64,000 bases of DNA, from the NCBI GenBank assembly GCA_005473895.2, contig SRJI02000016.1:20461-84460 (forward strand), given 5' to 3'. The DNA comes from Carideicomes alvinocaridis. GTDB taxonomy: Bacteria > Pseudomonadota > Alphaproteobacteria > Rhodobacterales > Rhodobacteraceae. Shown here piece after piece: positions 1 to 7,734 of this stretch. Position 1 is the stretch's first letter. Every line of letters begins with the position of its first letter. The notes below the pieces were generated by a model that was not told where the DNA came from, did not search any database, and worked only from the letters and a program-made list of their open reading frames with translations. A program made the position numbers and the translations under genes.

Positions 1-158
1 TCACCGATTACCCGCATGGCGACTGGCGGATGTGGTACTTCCTCGCGCTGCTGGTCTTTTACCTCGCCTTCACCCGCGTCTCCGAAGTGCTGCTGGAGCG
101 GCTGAACACCCGGCTCTCGCGCGGCCAGTCCACGATCACCAAGAGGGCCGGCGCATGA
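1..158 (+). CDS. Polar amino-acid ABC transporter permease, C-terminal end (partial)
   Basis: The first 158 bases hold the last 51 codons of an open frame that enters from the left edge; the first full codon is at position 3. The fragment has one clear membrane segment (MWYFLALLVFYLAFTRV) followed by a basic cytoplasmic tail, as at the end of HisQ/GlnP-type permeases. Its stop overlaps the ATG of the next permease (ATGA), so the two are translationally coupled. The assignment as an amino-acid permease rests mostly on the following gene, because the EAA loop of this protein lies outside the window. Confidence 0.75.
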   Translation, partial: TDYPHGDWRMWYFLALLVFYLAFTRVSEVLLERLNTRLSRGQSTITKRAGA

Positions 159-961
159 GTTGCTGGGAGACCATCGCCGATTACGGCCTGCGCTCCATCG
201 GCATCGGCGAGCGGCTGCTGCCGCGGTCGGATTTCACCCTGTGCCAGCAGGTGACGCTGATCGGCTCGGGGATGCTGTGGAACATCTATTTCGGCGTCTT
301 CGCGCTGGCCTCGGGGTTCTTCCTCGCCACCGCGGTGGCGGTGGGCAAGGCCGCGCGCAACCGCTGGATCCGCAAGCCGTCGGAATGGTTCATCTTCCTC
401 TTCCGGGGCTCGCCGCTCTTCATCCAGTTCTTCTTTGCCTATTTCCTGTTCCTGTCGCTGAAGTCGCAATTCGCCTTCTTCGACCCCTTCACGGCGGCCT
501 GGCTGGGGGCGCTGATCGTGCTGTTCCTGAACACCGCCGCCTATTCGGGCGAGATCTTCTACGGCGCCTACCGCGCCATCCCCCGCGGCGAGGTGGAGGC
601 GGCGGATGCCTACGGCCTGTCCGGCTGGGCACGGTTCCGGCGGATCATCTGGCCCACCATGCTGCGGCTGGCCTGGCCCGCCTATACCAACGAGGCGATC
701 TTCCTCTTCCATGCCACGACGCTGGTCTTCTTCTCGGGCTTCCCGGCCTGGCAGCAGCGGGGCGACGCGCTCTATTACGCGAGCTACTTCGCGGACAAGA
801 CCTTCAACCCCTTCGTGCCCTACCCGATCCTTGCCGGGTTCTTCATCCTCGTGACGCTCTGCATCGTGGCGCTCTTCGGCTGGGTCAACCGCCGCCTGAA
901 CCGCCACCTGCCGCAGGAAGCCCGCCCGAAGATGCGCTTCCGGATGAACCTGATCCGGTGA
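155..961 (+). CDS. Polar amino-acid ABC transporter permease (HisM/GlnP-like)
   Basis: Inner-membrane permease subunit of an ABC importer for polar amino acids or related compounds. The 268-residue protein has about five hydrophobic segments (roughly residues 40-62, 80-105, 115-135, 200-215 and 235-257). It carries the cytoplasmic EAA loop that contacts the ATPase, seen as EAADAYGLSGWARFRRIIWP. The ATG at 155 overlaps the previous permease stop by four bases. An upstream in-frame start was rejected because it would run through the previous gene. The binding protein and ATPase are not in view to the right, so they probably lie left of the window. Glutamine-synthetase-like genes downstream suggest an amine or amino-acid substrate, but this is inference. 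Confidence 0.9.
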   Translation: MSCWETIADYGLRSIGIGERLLPRSDFTLCQQVTLIGSGMLWNIYFGVFALASGFFLATAVAVGKAARNRWIRKPSEWFIFLFRGSPLFIQFFFAYFLFLSLKSQFAFFDPFTAAWLGALIVLFLNTAAYSGEIFYGAYRAIPRGEVEAADAYGLSGWARFRRIIWPTMLRLAWPAYTNEAIFLFHATTLVFFSGFPAWQQRGDALYYASYFADKTFNPFVPYPILAGFFILVTLCIVALFGWVNRRLNRHLPQEARPKMRFRMNLIR

Positions 962-965
962 ACAT

Positions 966-1595
966 TTATTCGCTCAGCAATGACTTGCCTTTAAATTCGG
1001 AAGGCTTTTTGAAATCGACCACACTTCGTAGCTCTGAGGGATCATACCCTGCTCGTTCGATCGCAGAGAAAATCCTACTTTCACACCAACTGGCACTTTC
1101 GTCCAAGAGCTCCAGACATTCTCGCCCCTTGAAAGGCCCGCTTCGTAATAGGAGAACTGGCTTCGCGCCTTCGGGCATGTCGGCCAGCAATGCCGAAGGC
1201 AAATCATGGCGCAGTCCATCAGGTGACAACCAAGCTTCATAGGCAGACCATTCGTACTCGTGGATGATTAAATCCCGCTCTTTCCGCAGAAAATCCCAAA
1301 AGATTGCGTGCTCGGAACCCCCTTTTCTGATTGCTTTCCACTCCTCTTCCAGTTCAACGCGGATCTTATCAGGCAAACAACTCCTTTTATCCTTTCGAAA
1401 GAGATCGATTGAACTTCTTAGCGCAGTAAATGTACCGAGAAGAGTTAATTTCCATTCGAAGAGCCGGCCATCGGATTCATCCAGAAGATCGCGAAGCTGC
1501 GCAATACCTGACACTCCGTCGCGGTAGGCCCTGAATGACGCCAAGTGATATTTTATTGGTAAAAAATTGTGTTGGTACTTCGTTGGAAGCGTCAT
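966..1595 (-). CDS. AT-rich orphan protein with a HEPN-like R-x4-H motif
   Basis: No named family is recognised with certainty. The 209-residue protein is mostly helical in composition and contains FLRKERDLIIHEYEW, in which R107-D108-x3-H112 fits the R-x4-6-H motif of HEPN domains, including a polar residue right after the Arg. HEPN proteins are often RNases of toxin or defence systems, but many are not, so function is open. The gene faces the permease and ends 4 bases from it. Its DNA is visibly richer in A and T than all its neighbours, which suggests acquisition by transfer. GAGGG sits about 8 bases before the ATG. No antitoxin-like partner gene is visible on either side. Confidence 0.6.
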   Translation of the reverse strand: MTLPTKYQHNFLPIKYHLASFRAYRDGVSGIAQLRDLLDESDGRLFEWKLTLLGTFTALRSSIDLFRKDKRSCLPDKIRVELEEEWKAIRKGGSEHAIFWDFLRKERDLIIHEYEWSAYEAWLSPDGLRHDLPSALLADMPEGAKPVLLLRSGPFKGRECLELLDESASWCESRIFSAIERAGYDPSELRSVVDFKKPSEFKGKSLLSE

Positions 1596-1675
1596 GGAAC
1601 CCTCACGCTTGCGCCTAGCCTATTTGTTGTTCTGCAGCAGATCCCGTTGCGTAGCTACGTAGAAGGAGACTTGCC

Positions 1676-1702
1676 ATGAACTGCCCCAACGTCTATCCCT
1701 GA
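1676..1702 (+). CDS. Possible 8-residue leader peptide upstream of the glutamine-synthetase-like gene
   Basis: A minimal open frame (MNCPNVYP, stop TGA) follows a strong ribosome binding site, AGAAGGAGAC, at good spacing from its ATG. It ends 30 bases before the ATG of the ligase gene at 1733, whose own ribosome site (AAAGG) is weaker. The arrangement looks like a translated leader, or like the remnant of a gene interrupted when the AT-rich neighbour arrived. There is no run of one amino acid that would show classical attenuation. Confidence 0.3.
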   Translation: MNCPNVYP

Positions 1703-1732
1703 ATTTGATCAAATCCCAAGCAAAGGTCTCCC

Positions 1733-3076
1733 ATGCAGACCCCCAAGCACTGGCTCCGCAAGCATCCCGAGGTCCGCACCATCCGTGTCGCGGCCTGCGA
1801 CCTGAACGGCCAGCCCCGGGGCAAGCGCATCCCCACCCGCTTTGCCGACAAGGTGGTCGAGGATGGCACGCGGTTCCCGCTCTCGGTCCTGAACCTCGAC
1901 ATCTGGGGCGAGGATATCGACGATTCCCCGCTGGTCTTCGAAAGCGGCGACCGGGACGGCGTGCTCTGGCCGACGGAGCGGGGCTTCATGCCCATGCCGT
2001 GGCTGTCCTCGCCCACCGCGCTGCTGCCAATCTGGATGTTCCGCGACGGCGGCAAACCCTACGAGGGCGATCCGCGCCATGCGCTGCGCGCCGTGCTCGA
2101 CCGGTTCAAGGCGCGCGGGCTGACGCCGGTGGTCGCGGTGGAGTTGGAATTCTTCCTGATCGACGACAGCGGCCGGACGCTGCAGGTGCCGATGTCGCCG
2201 CGCTCCAACAAGCGGCGCAAGGCGGCGGAGGTCATGTCGATCCGGGCGCTCGACGCTTTCGACCAGTTCTTCACCGATCTCTACGATGCCTGCGAAGAGA
2301 TGGACATTCCCGCCGATACCGCGATCTCCGAGGCGGGGCTGGGGCAGTTCGAGATCAACCTGATGCATACCGACGACGCCCTACGCGCCGCCGACGATGC
2401 CTGGCTGTTCAAGATGCTGGTCAAGGGGATGGCAAGGCGCCACGGCTTTGCCGCCTCCTTCATGGCGAAGCCCTACGAGGATTACGCGGGCTCGGGCCTG
2501 CACACCCATTTCTCGGTGCTCGACCGCGACGGCGAGAACGTCTTCGACGACGGCGGGCCGCAGGGCACCGACACGTTGCGCCACGCGATCCAGGGCTGCT
2601 TGTCGGCGATGGCGGAATCCACGCTGATCTTTGCCCCGCACCACAATTCCTACGACCGGCTGGTGCCCGAGAACCACGCGCCCACCGGCATCTGCTGGGC
2701 CTACGAGAACCGCACCGCCGCCATCCGCGTGCCCTCGGGCAGCCACAAGGCGCGGCGGATCGAGCATCGCGTGGCCGGGGGCGACGTGAACCCCTACCTG
2801 ATGCTGGCCGCGATCCTCGGCGCCGCGATCAACGGGATCGAGGATGCGCAGGACCCGCCGGCGCCGATCACCGGCAACGCCTATGCGCTGGATCTGCCGC
2901 AGATCCCCGGCACCTGGGAGGGGGCGATGGACGCCTTCGAGAAGGGAGAGCAGATCGCCCGCATCTTCCACCCCGAGCTGATCCGCAACCTCCTGCTCAC
3001 CAAGCGGCAGGAGCTGCATTACATGGCGGAGCTCACGCCGCAGGAACGGGTGGAGATCTACCTCGACACGGTCTGA
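1733..3076 (+). CDS. Glutamine-synthetase-family ligase (gamma-glutamyl-amine type)
   Basis: ATP-dependent ligase of the glutamine synthetase superfamily, 447 residues, close in size to PuuA/GlnT-type enzymes that join glutamate to an amine. Family signatures include VELEFFLIDDSG (metal-site Glu region), GQFEINLMH, GSGLHTHFSV with the conserved His, and ENRTAAIRVP near the nucleotide site. The tyrosine-containing adenylylation loop of GlnA type I was not recognised. It is followed at 3170 by an amidotransferase and at 3850 by a second ligase of the same family, so the set probably handles gamma-glutamylated amines rather than bulk ammonia assimilation. The exact substrate cannot be read from the sequence. 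Confidence 0.85.
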   Translation: MQTPKHWLRKHPEVRTIRVAACDLNGQPRGKRIPTRFADKVVEDGTRFPLSVLNLDIWGEDIDDSPLVFESGDRDGVLWPTERGFMPMPWLSSPTALLPIWMFRDGGKPYEGDPRHALRAVLDRFKARGLTPVVAVELEFFLIDDSGRTLQVPMSPRSNKRRKAAEVMSIRALDAFDQFFTDLYDACEEMDIPADTAISEAGLGQFEINLMHTDDALRAADDAWLFKMLVKGMARRHGFAASFMAKPYEDYAGSGLHTHFSVLDRDGENVFDDGGPQGTDTLRHAIQGCLSAMAESTLIFAPHHNSYDRLVPENHAPTGICWAYENRTAAIRVPSGSHKARRIEHRVAGGDVNPYLMLAAILGAAINGIEDAQDPPAPITGNAYALDLPQIPGTWEGAMDAFEKGEQIARIFHPELIRNLLLTKRQELHYMAELTPQERVEIYLDTV

Positions 3077-3105
3077 GCCCCCCTTGCGGCAGCGCGGCGG
3101 GGCTC
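3075..3105 (+). other. Inverted repeat spanning the ligase stop codon
   Basis: GAGCCCC at 3075-3081 pairs perfectly with GGGGCTC at 3099-3105, starting inside the stop codon of the ligase gene. There is no T-run after it, so it is more likely an mRNA 3' hairpin or a weak intra-operon attenuator than a full terminator. Confidence 0.4.
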
Positions 3106-3169
3106 TTACCCTCTGCGCGGTACCACGTTGCCAGTGCTCTTTTCCTCAGTTCAACCACCCCGGTGATCC

Positions 3170-3853
3170 ATGAAAATCGGTATTCTCCAGACCGGCCACA
3201 CCCCCGACGCGATGCTGCCCGACGCGCCGGATTACGACCAGCTTTTCGTCAAGCTGCTCGACGGCCATGATTTCGAATTCCTGACCTTCCCCGTCGTCGA
3301 GGAGGTCTTTCCCGACGGGCCGGAGGTCTGCGACGGCTGGCTCATCACCGGCTCGCGCTACGGCACCTACGAGGACCATCCCTGGATCCCGCCGCTGGAG
3401 CAGCTGATCCGCGACATCTATGCCTCCGACCGGCCGCTGGTGGGCGTCTGCTTCGGCCACCAGATCATCGCCCAGGCGCTTGGCGGCAAGAGCGGCAAGT
3501 TCGAGGGCGGCTGGGCCGTCGGCCGGCAGGAATACCAGTGGGGGCTCGACACGATCGCGCTGAACGCCTGGCACCGGGACCAGGTGAGCCACCCGCCCGA
3601 GGACGCCGAGGTCGTGGCCTCCAACGCCTTCTGCGAGAACGCCGCGCTGCTTTACGGCCGCCGCGCCTTTACCGTGCAGCCGCATCCCGAGTTCAATTCC
3701 GCCTTCGTGCAGGGCCTGCTTGAGACGCGGGCCAAGGGCCTGGTGCCCGACGACCTGCAGGAGCGCGCCCGCAAGAGCCTGACCATGCCGGTGGACCGGA
3801 AACGGGTAGCCGACATGATGGCGCTCTTTCTCAAGGAAAAGAGGATCGCATGA
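3170..3853 (+). CDS. Class I glutamine amidotransferase-like protein
   Basis: Class I (triad) amidotransferase fold, 227 residues, which hydrolyses a gamma-glutamyl amide bond. The catalytic triad is visible: Cys94 in GVCFGHQ, and His172 and Glu174 in QPHPEF. There is no attached synthase domain, so it acts alone or with a partner. Sandwiched between two glutamine-synthetase-like ligases, it is a candidate hydrolase that releases product from a gamma-glutamylated intermediate, in the manner of PuuD; this role is inference from context. Its stop overlaps the next gene's ATG (ATGA at 3850-3853), showing translational coupling with the second ligase. Confidence 0.85.
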   Translation: MKIGILQTGHTPDAMLPDAPDYDQLFVKLLDGHDFEFLTFPVVEEVFPDGPEVCDGWLITGSRYGTYEDHPWIPPLEQLIRDIYASDRPLVGVCFGHQIIAQALGGKSGKFEGGWAVGRQEYQWGLDTIALNAWHRDQVSHPPEDAEVVASNAFCENAALLYGRRAFTVQPHPEFNSAFVQGLLETRAKGLVPDDLQERARKSLTMPVDRKRVADMMALFLKEKRIA

Positions 3854-5208
3854 GCGACTGGACCGAGACCCTCCCCGACGCCGCCCGCGCCTACCTGGAG
3901 GGCCGTCGGCTCGACGAGGTGGAATGCGTGATCGCCGACCTGCCGGGCATCGCCCGGGGCAAGGCGGTGCCGGCGTCGAAATTCGCCCGGATGAAGCATT
4001 TCCACCTGCCGGATTCGATCTTCTACCAGACCATCACCGGCGATTGGGGCGATGCCGCGGGCGAGGAGGGTTTCATCGAGCGCGACATGATCCTCGTGCC
4101 CGACATGTCCACCGCCTCCGCCGCGCCCTGGACGGGGGACTGGACGCTGCAGGTGATCCACGACGCCTATGACCGGGACATGGACCCGGTGGAATGCGCG
4201 CCGCGCAACGTGCTGCGCCGGGTGGTCAAGCTCTACGAGGACCAGGGCTGGAAGCCGGTGGTGGCGCCCGAGATGGAATTCTACCTGGTCGCCCGCAACG
4301 TCGATCCGGCCAAGGACATCCAGCCGATGATGGGCCGCTCCGGCCGCCCGGCCGCGGCACGCCAGGCCTATTCGCTGACCGCGGTGGACGAGTTCGGCCC
4401 GGTGATCGACGACATCTACGATTTCGCCGAGGCCCAGGGCTTCGAGATCGACGGCATCACCCAGGAAGGCGGCGCCGGGCAGCTGGAGATCAACCTGCGC
4501 CACGGCAACCCGATCAAGCTTGCCGACGAGGTCTTCTTCTTCAAGCGGCTGATCCGCGAGGCCGCGCTGCGCCACGATTGCTTTGCCACCTTCATGGCCA
4601 AGCCCATCGCCGACGAGCCGGGCAGCGCCATGCATATCCACCACTCGGTCATCGACATGGAGACCGGGCGCAACCTGTTCTCCGGGCCGCAGGGGGGCGA
4701 GACCGACGCCTTCTTCAATTACATCGGGGGGCTGCAGAAACACCTGCCCTCGGCGATCGCGGTGCTAGCGCCCTACGTCAATTCCTACCGCCGCTACGTC
4801 AAGGACCACGCGGCGCCGATCAACCTCGAATGGGGGCGCGACAACCGCACCACGGGCATCCGCGTGCCGCTGGCCGACCCCCAGGCCCGGCGGATCGAGA
4901 ACCGGCTGGCCGGGATGGATTGCAACCCCTATCTCGGCATCGCGGCCTCGCTCGCCTGCGGCTATCTCGGGCTGATGGAAGAGGCCTGGCCCTCCAAGCA
5001 GTTCCGCGGCGACGCCTACGAGGGCGAGGGCGACATCCCCCGGGTGCTGGGCGAAGCGCTCAACATCTTTGAGGATGCCACCGCGCTGCATGACGTGCTG
5101 GGGCCGGAATTCGCCCGAGTCTATTCCATCGTGAAACGCACCGAATACGAGGAATTCCTCTCGGTGATCTCGCCCTGGGAGCGGGAACACCTGCTGATGA
5201 ACGTCTGA
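3850..5208 (+). CDS. Second glutamine-synthetase-family ligase
   Basis: A 452-residue member of the glutamine synthetase superfamily, clearly a diverged relative of the ligase at 1733 rather than a recent copy. It has APEMEFYLVARN for the first metal-binding region, GAGQLEINLRHGN, GSAMHIHHSV with the catalytic-site His, and DNRTTGIRVP and ENRLAGMDCNPYL near the C-terminus. It overlaps the amidotransferase gene by four bases. The pair of ligases around one amidotransferase suggests that two substrates or two steps are served by one operon. An alternative is that one paralog is regulatory or has a different amine specificity. Confidence 0.85.
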   Translation: MSDWTETLPDAARAYLEGRRLDEVECVIADLPGIARGKAVPASKFARMKHFHLPDSIFYQTITGDWGDAAGEEGFIERDMILVPDMSTASAAPWTGDWTLQVIHDAYDRDMDPVECAPRNVLRRVVKLYEDQGWKPVVAPEMEFYLVARNVDPAKDIQPMMGRSGRPAAARQAYSLTAVDEFGPVIDDIYDFAEAQGFEIDGITQEGGAGQLEINLRHGNPIKLADEVFFFKRLIREAALRHDCFATFMAKPIADEPGSAMHIHHSVIDMETGRNLFSGPQGGETDAFFNYIGGLQKHLPSAIAVLAPYVNSYRRYVKDHAAPINLEWGRDNRTTGIRVPLADPQARRIENRLAGMDCNPYLGIAASLACGYLGLMEEAWPSKQFRGDAYEGEGDIPRVLGEALNIFEDATALHDVLGPEFARVYSIVKRTEYEEFLSVISPWEREHLLMNV

Positions 5209-5259
5209 GCCTCATCCCCGCGACGCGCGGGCGGCGGGGGCGCACGGGGCAGGATTCAT

Positions 5260-5293
5260 GCCTCCGGCGGGGATATTTATGGTCAGAAGAAGC
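5260..5293 (+). repeat. Dispersed intergenic repeat, copy 1 (GCCTCCGGCGGGG / ATATTT / GGTCAGAAGAAG)
   Basis: Bipartite element made of a GC block (GCCTCCGGCGGGG), an AT core (ATATTT) and GGTCAGAAGAAG. Read in reverse complement it matches the copies at 12047, 25557, 37832, 41799 and 52621, and more loosely 10531. It lies between convergent genes. The function is unknown. Confidence 0.8.
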
Positions 5294-5343
5294 AGGGGGT
5301 TTGGGTCCGAGCGTGCGCTACGGGGCGGAGCTGCTGCGGCGGC

Positions 5344-5459
5344 TCAGCCGGGGGCGCGCAGAGGCTTGAGGGTTGCGCGGGTGTCGAGGCCTGAGACCGC
5401 GCCTTGGACATGGCCGCGCCTGTCCGCAAGCAGGGTCTCCACGTAGCCGCCTGCCAGGC
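5344..5459 (-). pseudogene. Diverged duplicate of the 3' end of the acyl-CoA dehydrogenase gene
   Basis: Read on the minus strand these bases encode GGYVETLLADRRGHVQGAVS followed by GLDTRATLKPL and a TGA. This mirrors the true end of the adjacent gene (DGYVATRLAGERGHVYGAVS, GLDTAAILERL, TGA). The two copies lie head to tail with a period of 116 bases and align without gaps over about 113 bases, including a 20-base identical block. Because 116 is not a multiple of three, the copy is in another frame and sits behind the gene's stop, so it is not translated as part of it. It is a relic of a partial duplication. Confidence 0.8.
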
Positions 5460-7130
5460 TCAGCCGGGCGGGCCCAGCCGCTCGAGGATCGCGGCCGTAT
5501 CGAGGCCTGAGACCGCGCCGTAGACATGGCCGCGCTCGCCCGCCAGGCGCGTCGCCACGTAGCCGTCGGCCACCGCCCCGGTGCCGTGGCGGATCAGCAC
5601 TGCCGCGGTCAGGAGCTGGGCCAGGCTTTCGCAGAACCAGCGCGCCTCCGCCTCCTCGGGACCCTTCGGCCAGCGCGACTGGTGCGCCTGAAGCGCCGCG
5701 TCGTAGCGCCGGTCGCTGCCGGTGGCGCCCTTCAGGCAGTCGGTCAGCACCTCGCCGGCCAGCGGCTCCTTGGCCAGGGTGCGCAGGATGTCGAGGCAGA
5801 TGACGTTGCCCGAGCCCTCCCAGATGCCGTTGAGCGGCGCCTCCCGGTAGAGCATCGGCAGCGGCGTCTCTTCCACGTAGCCCATGCCGCCCAGCACCTC
5901 CATCGCCTCGCCCACCACCGGGCCCACGCGCTTGTTGTTGAGGTACTTGCCGAGCGCCACGGCGATGCGGGCAAAGGCGCGGTCCTCCGCCGTGTCGCCG
6001 TCGAAGGCGCGCGCGGCGATCATCGACAGCGCCACAGCGCCCTCCCAGTCGAGCGCGAGATCGGCCAGCACCGACCGCATCAGCGGCTGGTCCACCAGCG
6101 TCCGCTGAAAGACCCGGCGCGAGGCGGCCCACCAATGCGCCTCGGACAGGGCGGCGCGCATGAAGCCCGCGGGCGCCATGGAGGTGTCGAGCCGGGTGTG
6201 ATGGACCATCTCGATGATCGTACGCACGCCGCGGCCCTCCTCGCCCAGCCGGTGCGCCAGCGCGCCCTGGTACTCGATCTCCGACGAGGCATTGGCGTGG
6301 TTGCCGAGCTTGTCCTTCAGCCGCTGCAGCCGGATCGCGTTGCGCTCGCCCTCCAGCCAGCGGGGCACGAGGAAGCAGGTGAGCCCGCCCTCGGCCTGCG
6401 CCAGCGTCAGGAAACCGTCGGACATCGGCGCGGAGCAGAACCACTTGTGGCCGGTAAGGCGGTAATGCTCGCCGTCACGCTCTGCCCGGGTGGAGTTCGT
6501 GCGCACGTCCGAGCCGCCCTGTTTTTCGGTCATCGCCATGCCGAGCGTTGCGCCGCGCTTGGCCTCGACCGGGGCGATGGACGGATCATGTTCGTCCGAC
6601 AAGAGCTTGGGGCGCCACGTCTTTTCCAGTTCGGGGTCGGCGCGGAGCGCGGGGATCCCGGCATAGGTCATGGTCAGCGGACAGCAGACCCCGGGCTCGA
6701 TCTGGGAGAACATGTAATTGACGGCCAGGTGGGTGACATGGCCGCCCGGCGCGCCGTCATGTGCCGCGTTGGCATAGCCGGAGGAGAGCCCCAGCTGCAT
6801 CAGCTGGTGGTAGCCCGGGTTGAAGCGCACCTCGTCCAGCCGCCGCCCGTCGCGGCCGAAGAGCACAGCCCGGGGCTTGTCGCGCCGCGCCTCCTCCGCC
6901 GCCTGCCATGCCGCGGGATCGTCGAGGCGCCGGCCGGTCGCCGCCAGGTGATCCTCGCGCCCGCCCATGACGCCCGCCCAGTGGCGGATCACCGGATCGT
7001 CCGCCCAGGGGTCGCGGGAGGCGCGGGGCACGGGCTGGTTCTCCACCTCGTGGGTGGCCAGATGCTCGGTCGCGGGCAAGTCGGAGAGCGGCAGGTCGGA
7101 CATGGATCGATCGGAGATGGGTCGGGACAT
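5460..7130 (-). CDS. Acyl-CoA dehydrogenase, AidB-like
   Basis: FAD-dependent acyl-CoA dehydrogenase of the long AidB-like branch, 556 residues against about 380 for ordinary members. Visible signatures are MAMTEKQGGSDVRTN (flavin and substrate contact region), GHKWFCSAP, and a C-terminal LNGIWEGSGNVICLDILR typical of AidB relatives. AidB of E. coli is linked to the response to alkylation damage; whether this protein acts in that or in catabolism is unknown. The ATG at 7130 follows AGGAGGAG at about 11 bases. It is transcribed divergently from the ftsB-like gene. Its 3' end has been partly duplicated downstream (5344-5459). Confidence 0.85.
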   Translation of the reverse strand: MSRPISDRSMSDLPLSDLPATEHLATHEVENQPVPRASRDPWADDPVIRHWAGVMGGREDHLAATGRRLDDPAAWQAAEEARRDKPRAVLFGRDGRRLDEVRFNPGYHQLMQLGLSSGYANAAHDGAPGGHVTHLAVNYMFSQIEPGVCCPLTMTYAGIPALRADPELEKTWRPKLLSDEHDPSIAPVEAKRGATLGMAMTEKQGGSDVRTNSTRAERDGEHYRLTGHKWFCSAPMSDGFLTLAQAEGGLTCFLVPRWLEGERNAIRLQRLKDKLGNHANASSEIEYQGALAHRLGEEGRGVRTIIEMVHHTRLDTSMAPAGFMRAALSEAHWWAASRRVFQRTLVDQPLMRSVLADLALDWEGAVALSMIAARAFDGDTAEDRAFARIAVALGKYLNNKRVGPVVGEAMEVLGGMGYVEETPLPMLYREAPLNGIWEGSGNVICLDILRTLAKEPLAGEVLTDCLKGATGSDRRYDAALQAHQSRWPKGPEEAEARWFCESLAQLLTAAVLIRHGTGAVADGYVATRLAGERGHVYGAVSGLDTAAILERLGPPG

Positions 7131-7240
7131 GGGCGGGCTCCTCCTCCTGGCGTCCTTGGGCGAAGTCTAGGACCCGTCCCGGCGCCGCGCAAACCCCTGA
7201 AAAAGTGAACGTCGCGTCGCAACTTCCTGCATTTCCGGGA

Positions 7241-7269
7241 TTCACAGGGCGAATCGCTTGTGTCATAAT
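7241..7269 (+). promoter_or_regulatory. Predicted sigma-70-type promoter for the ftsB-like gene
   Basis: TTCACA at 7241-7246 and CATAAT at 7264-7269 are separated by exactly 17 bases, each one mismatch from the consensus. The site lies in the divergent intergenic region 52 bases before the ATG at 7322. Confidence 0.6.
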
Positions 7270-7321
7270 TGATGAAAATGTGCCCGACAGAGGCGCACCC
7301 CAGGCAGAGCGGCAATCCTCC

Positions 7322-7624
7322 ATGAGCCACCCCCGGACCAGAGCCCCCGTCGGCGTGATCCTGTTCTTCGCCATCGCGCTGGCGCTCGGGACCTATTTCA
7401 CCTTTGCCGCCGTGCAGGGGGATTTCGGGCTGTTCCGCCGGGCCGAGATCGCGCAGGAAAGCCGCCGGCTCGCCGCCGAGCTGGAAGAGCTGGAGGCCGA
7501 GGTCGCGCGGATGGAGAACCTGACCCACCGGCTGTCGGACGATTACCTCGACCTCGACCTGCTGGACGAACAGGCGCGCGAAGTGCTGGGCCTCGTGCGG
7601 GCCGACGAGATCGTTATCCGCTAA
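7322..7624 (+). CDS. FtsB/DivIC-like septum formation initiator
   Basis: Small single-pass membrane protein of 100 residues. One membrane segment (VGVILFFAIALALGTYFTF, about residues 10-28) is followed by an alpha-helical coiled-coil stretch rich in Glu and Leu (about residues 43-75, AAELEELEAEVARMENL). This is the architecture of FtsB/DivIC, which joins FtsL and FtsQ at the division site. A start further upstream is possible in frame, but the ATG at 7322 fits the usual length. In many alphaproteobacteria this gene lies just before pdhA, as here. Confidence 0.8.
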   Translation: MSHPRTRAPVGVILFFAIALALGTYFTFAAVQGDFGLFRRAEIAQESRRLAAELEELEAEVARMENLTHRLSDDYLDLDLLDEQAREVLGLVRADEIVIR

Positions 7625-7688
7625 CCCCTCTCCACCACCTCCCGCGCCGCCTCTTGCCCTCGCGGCGGCTGCACAGTACCATCTGACA

Positions 7689-7704
7689 AGTTTAACGCTA
7701 AACT
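7689..7704 (+). promoter_or_regulatory. Palindromic putative operator upstream of pdhA
   Basis: AGTTTA-ACGC-TAAACT is a perfect six-base inverted repeat, 30 bases before the pdhA ATG, in an AT-rich patch of an otherwise GC-rich leader. Its form suits a dimeric helix-turn-helix regulator of the pyruvate dehydrogenase genes. No specific regulator is identified. Confidence 0.45.
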
Positions 7705-7734
7705 ATCACGCCAGCAGGGGGAGGGCCGGCGCAA

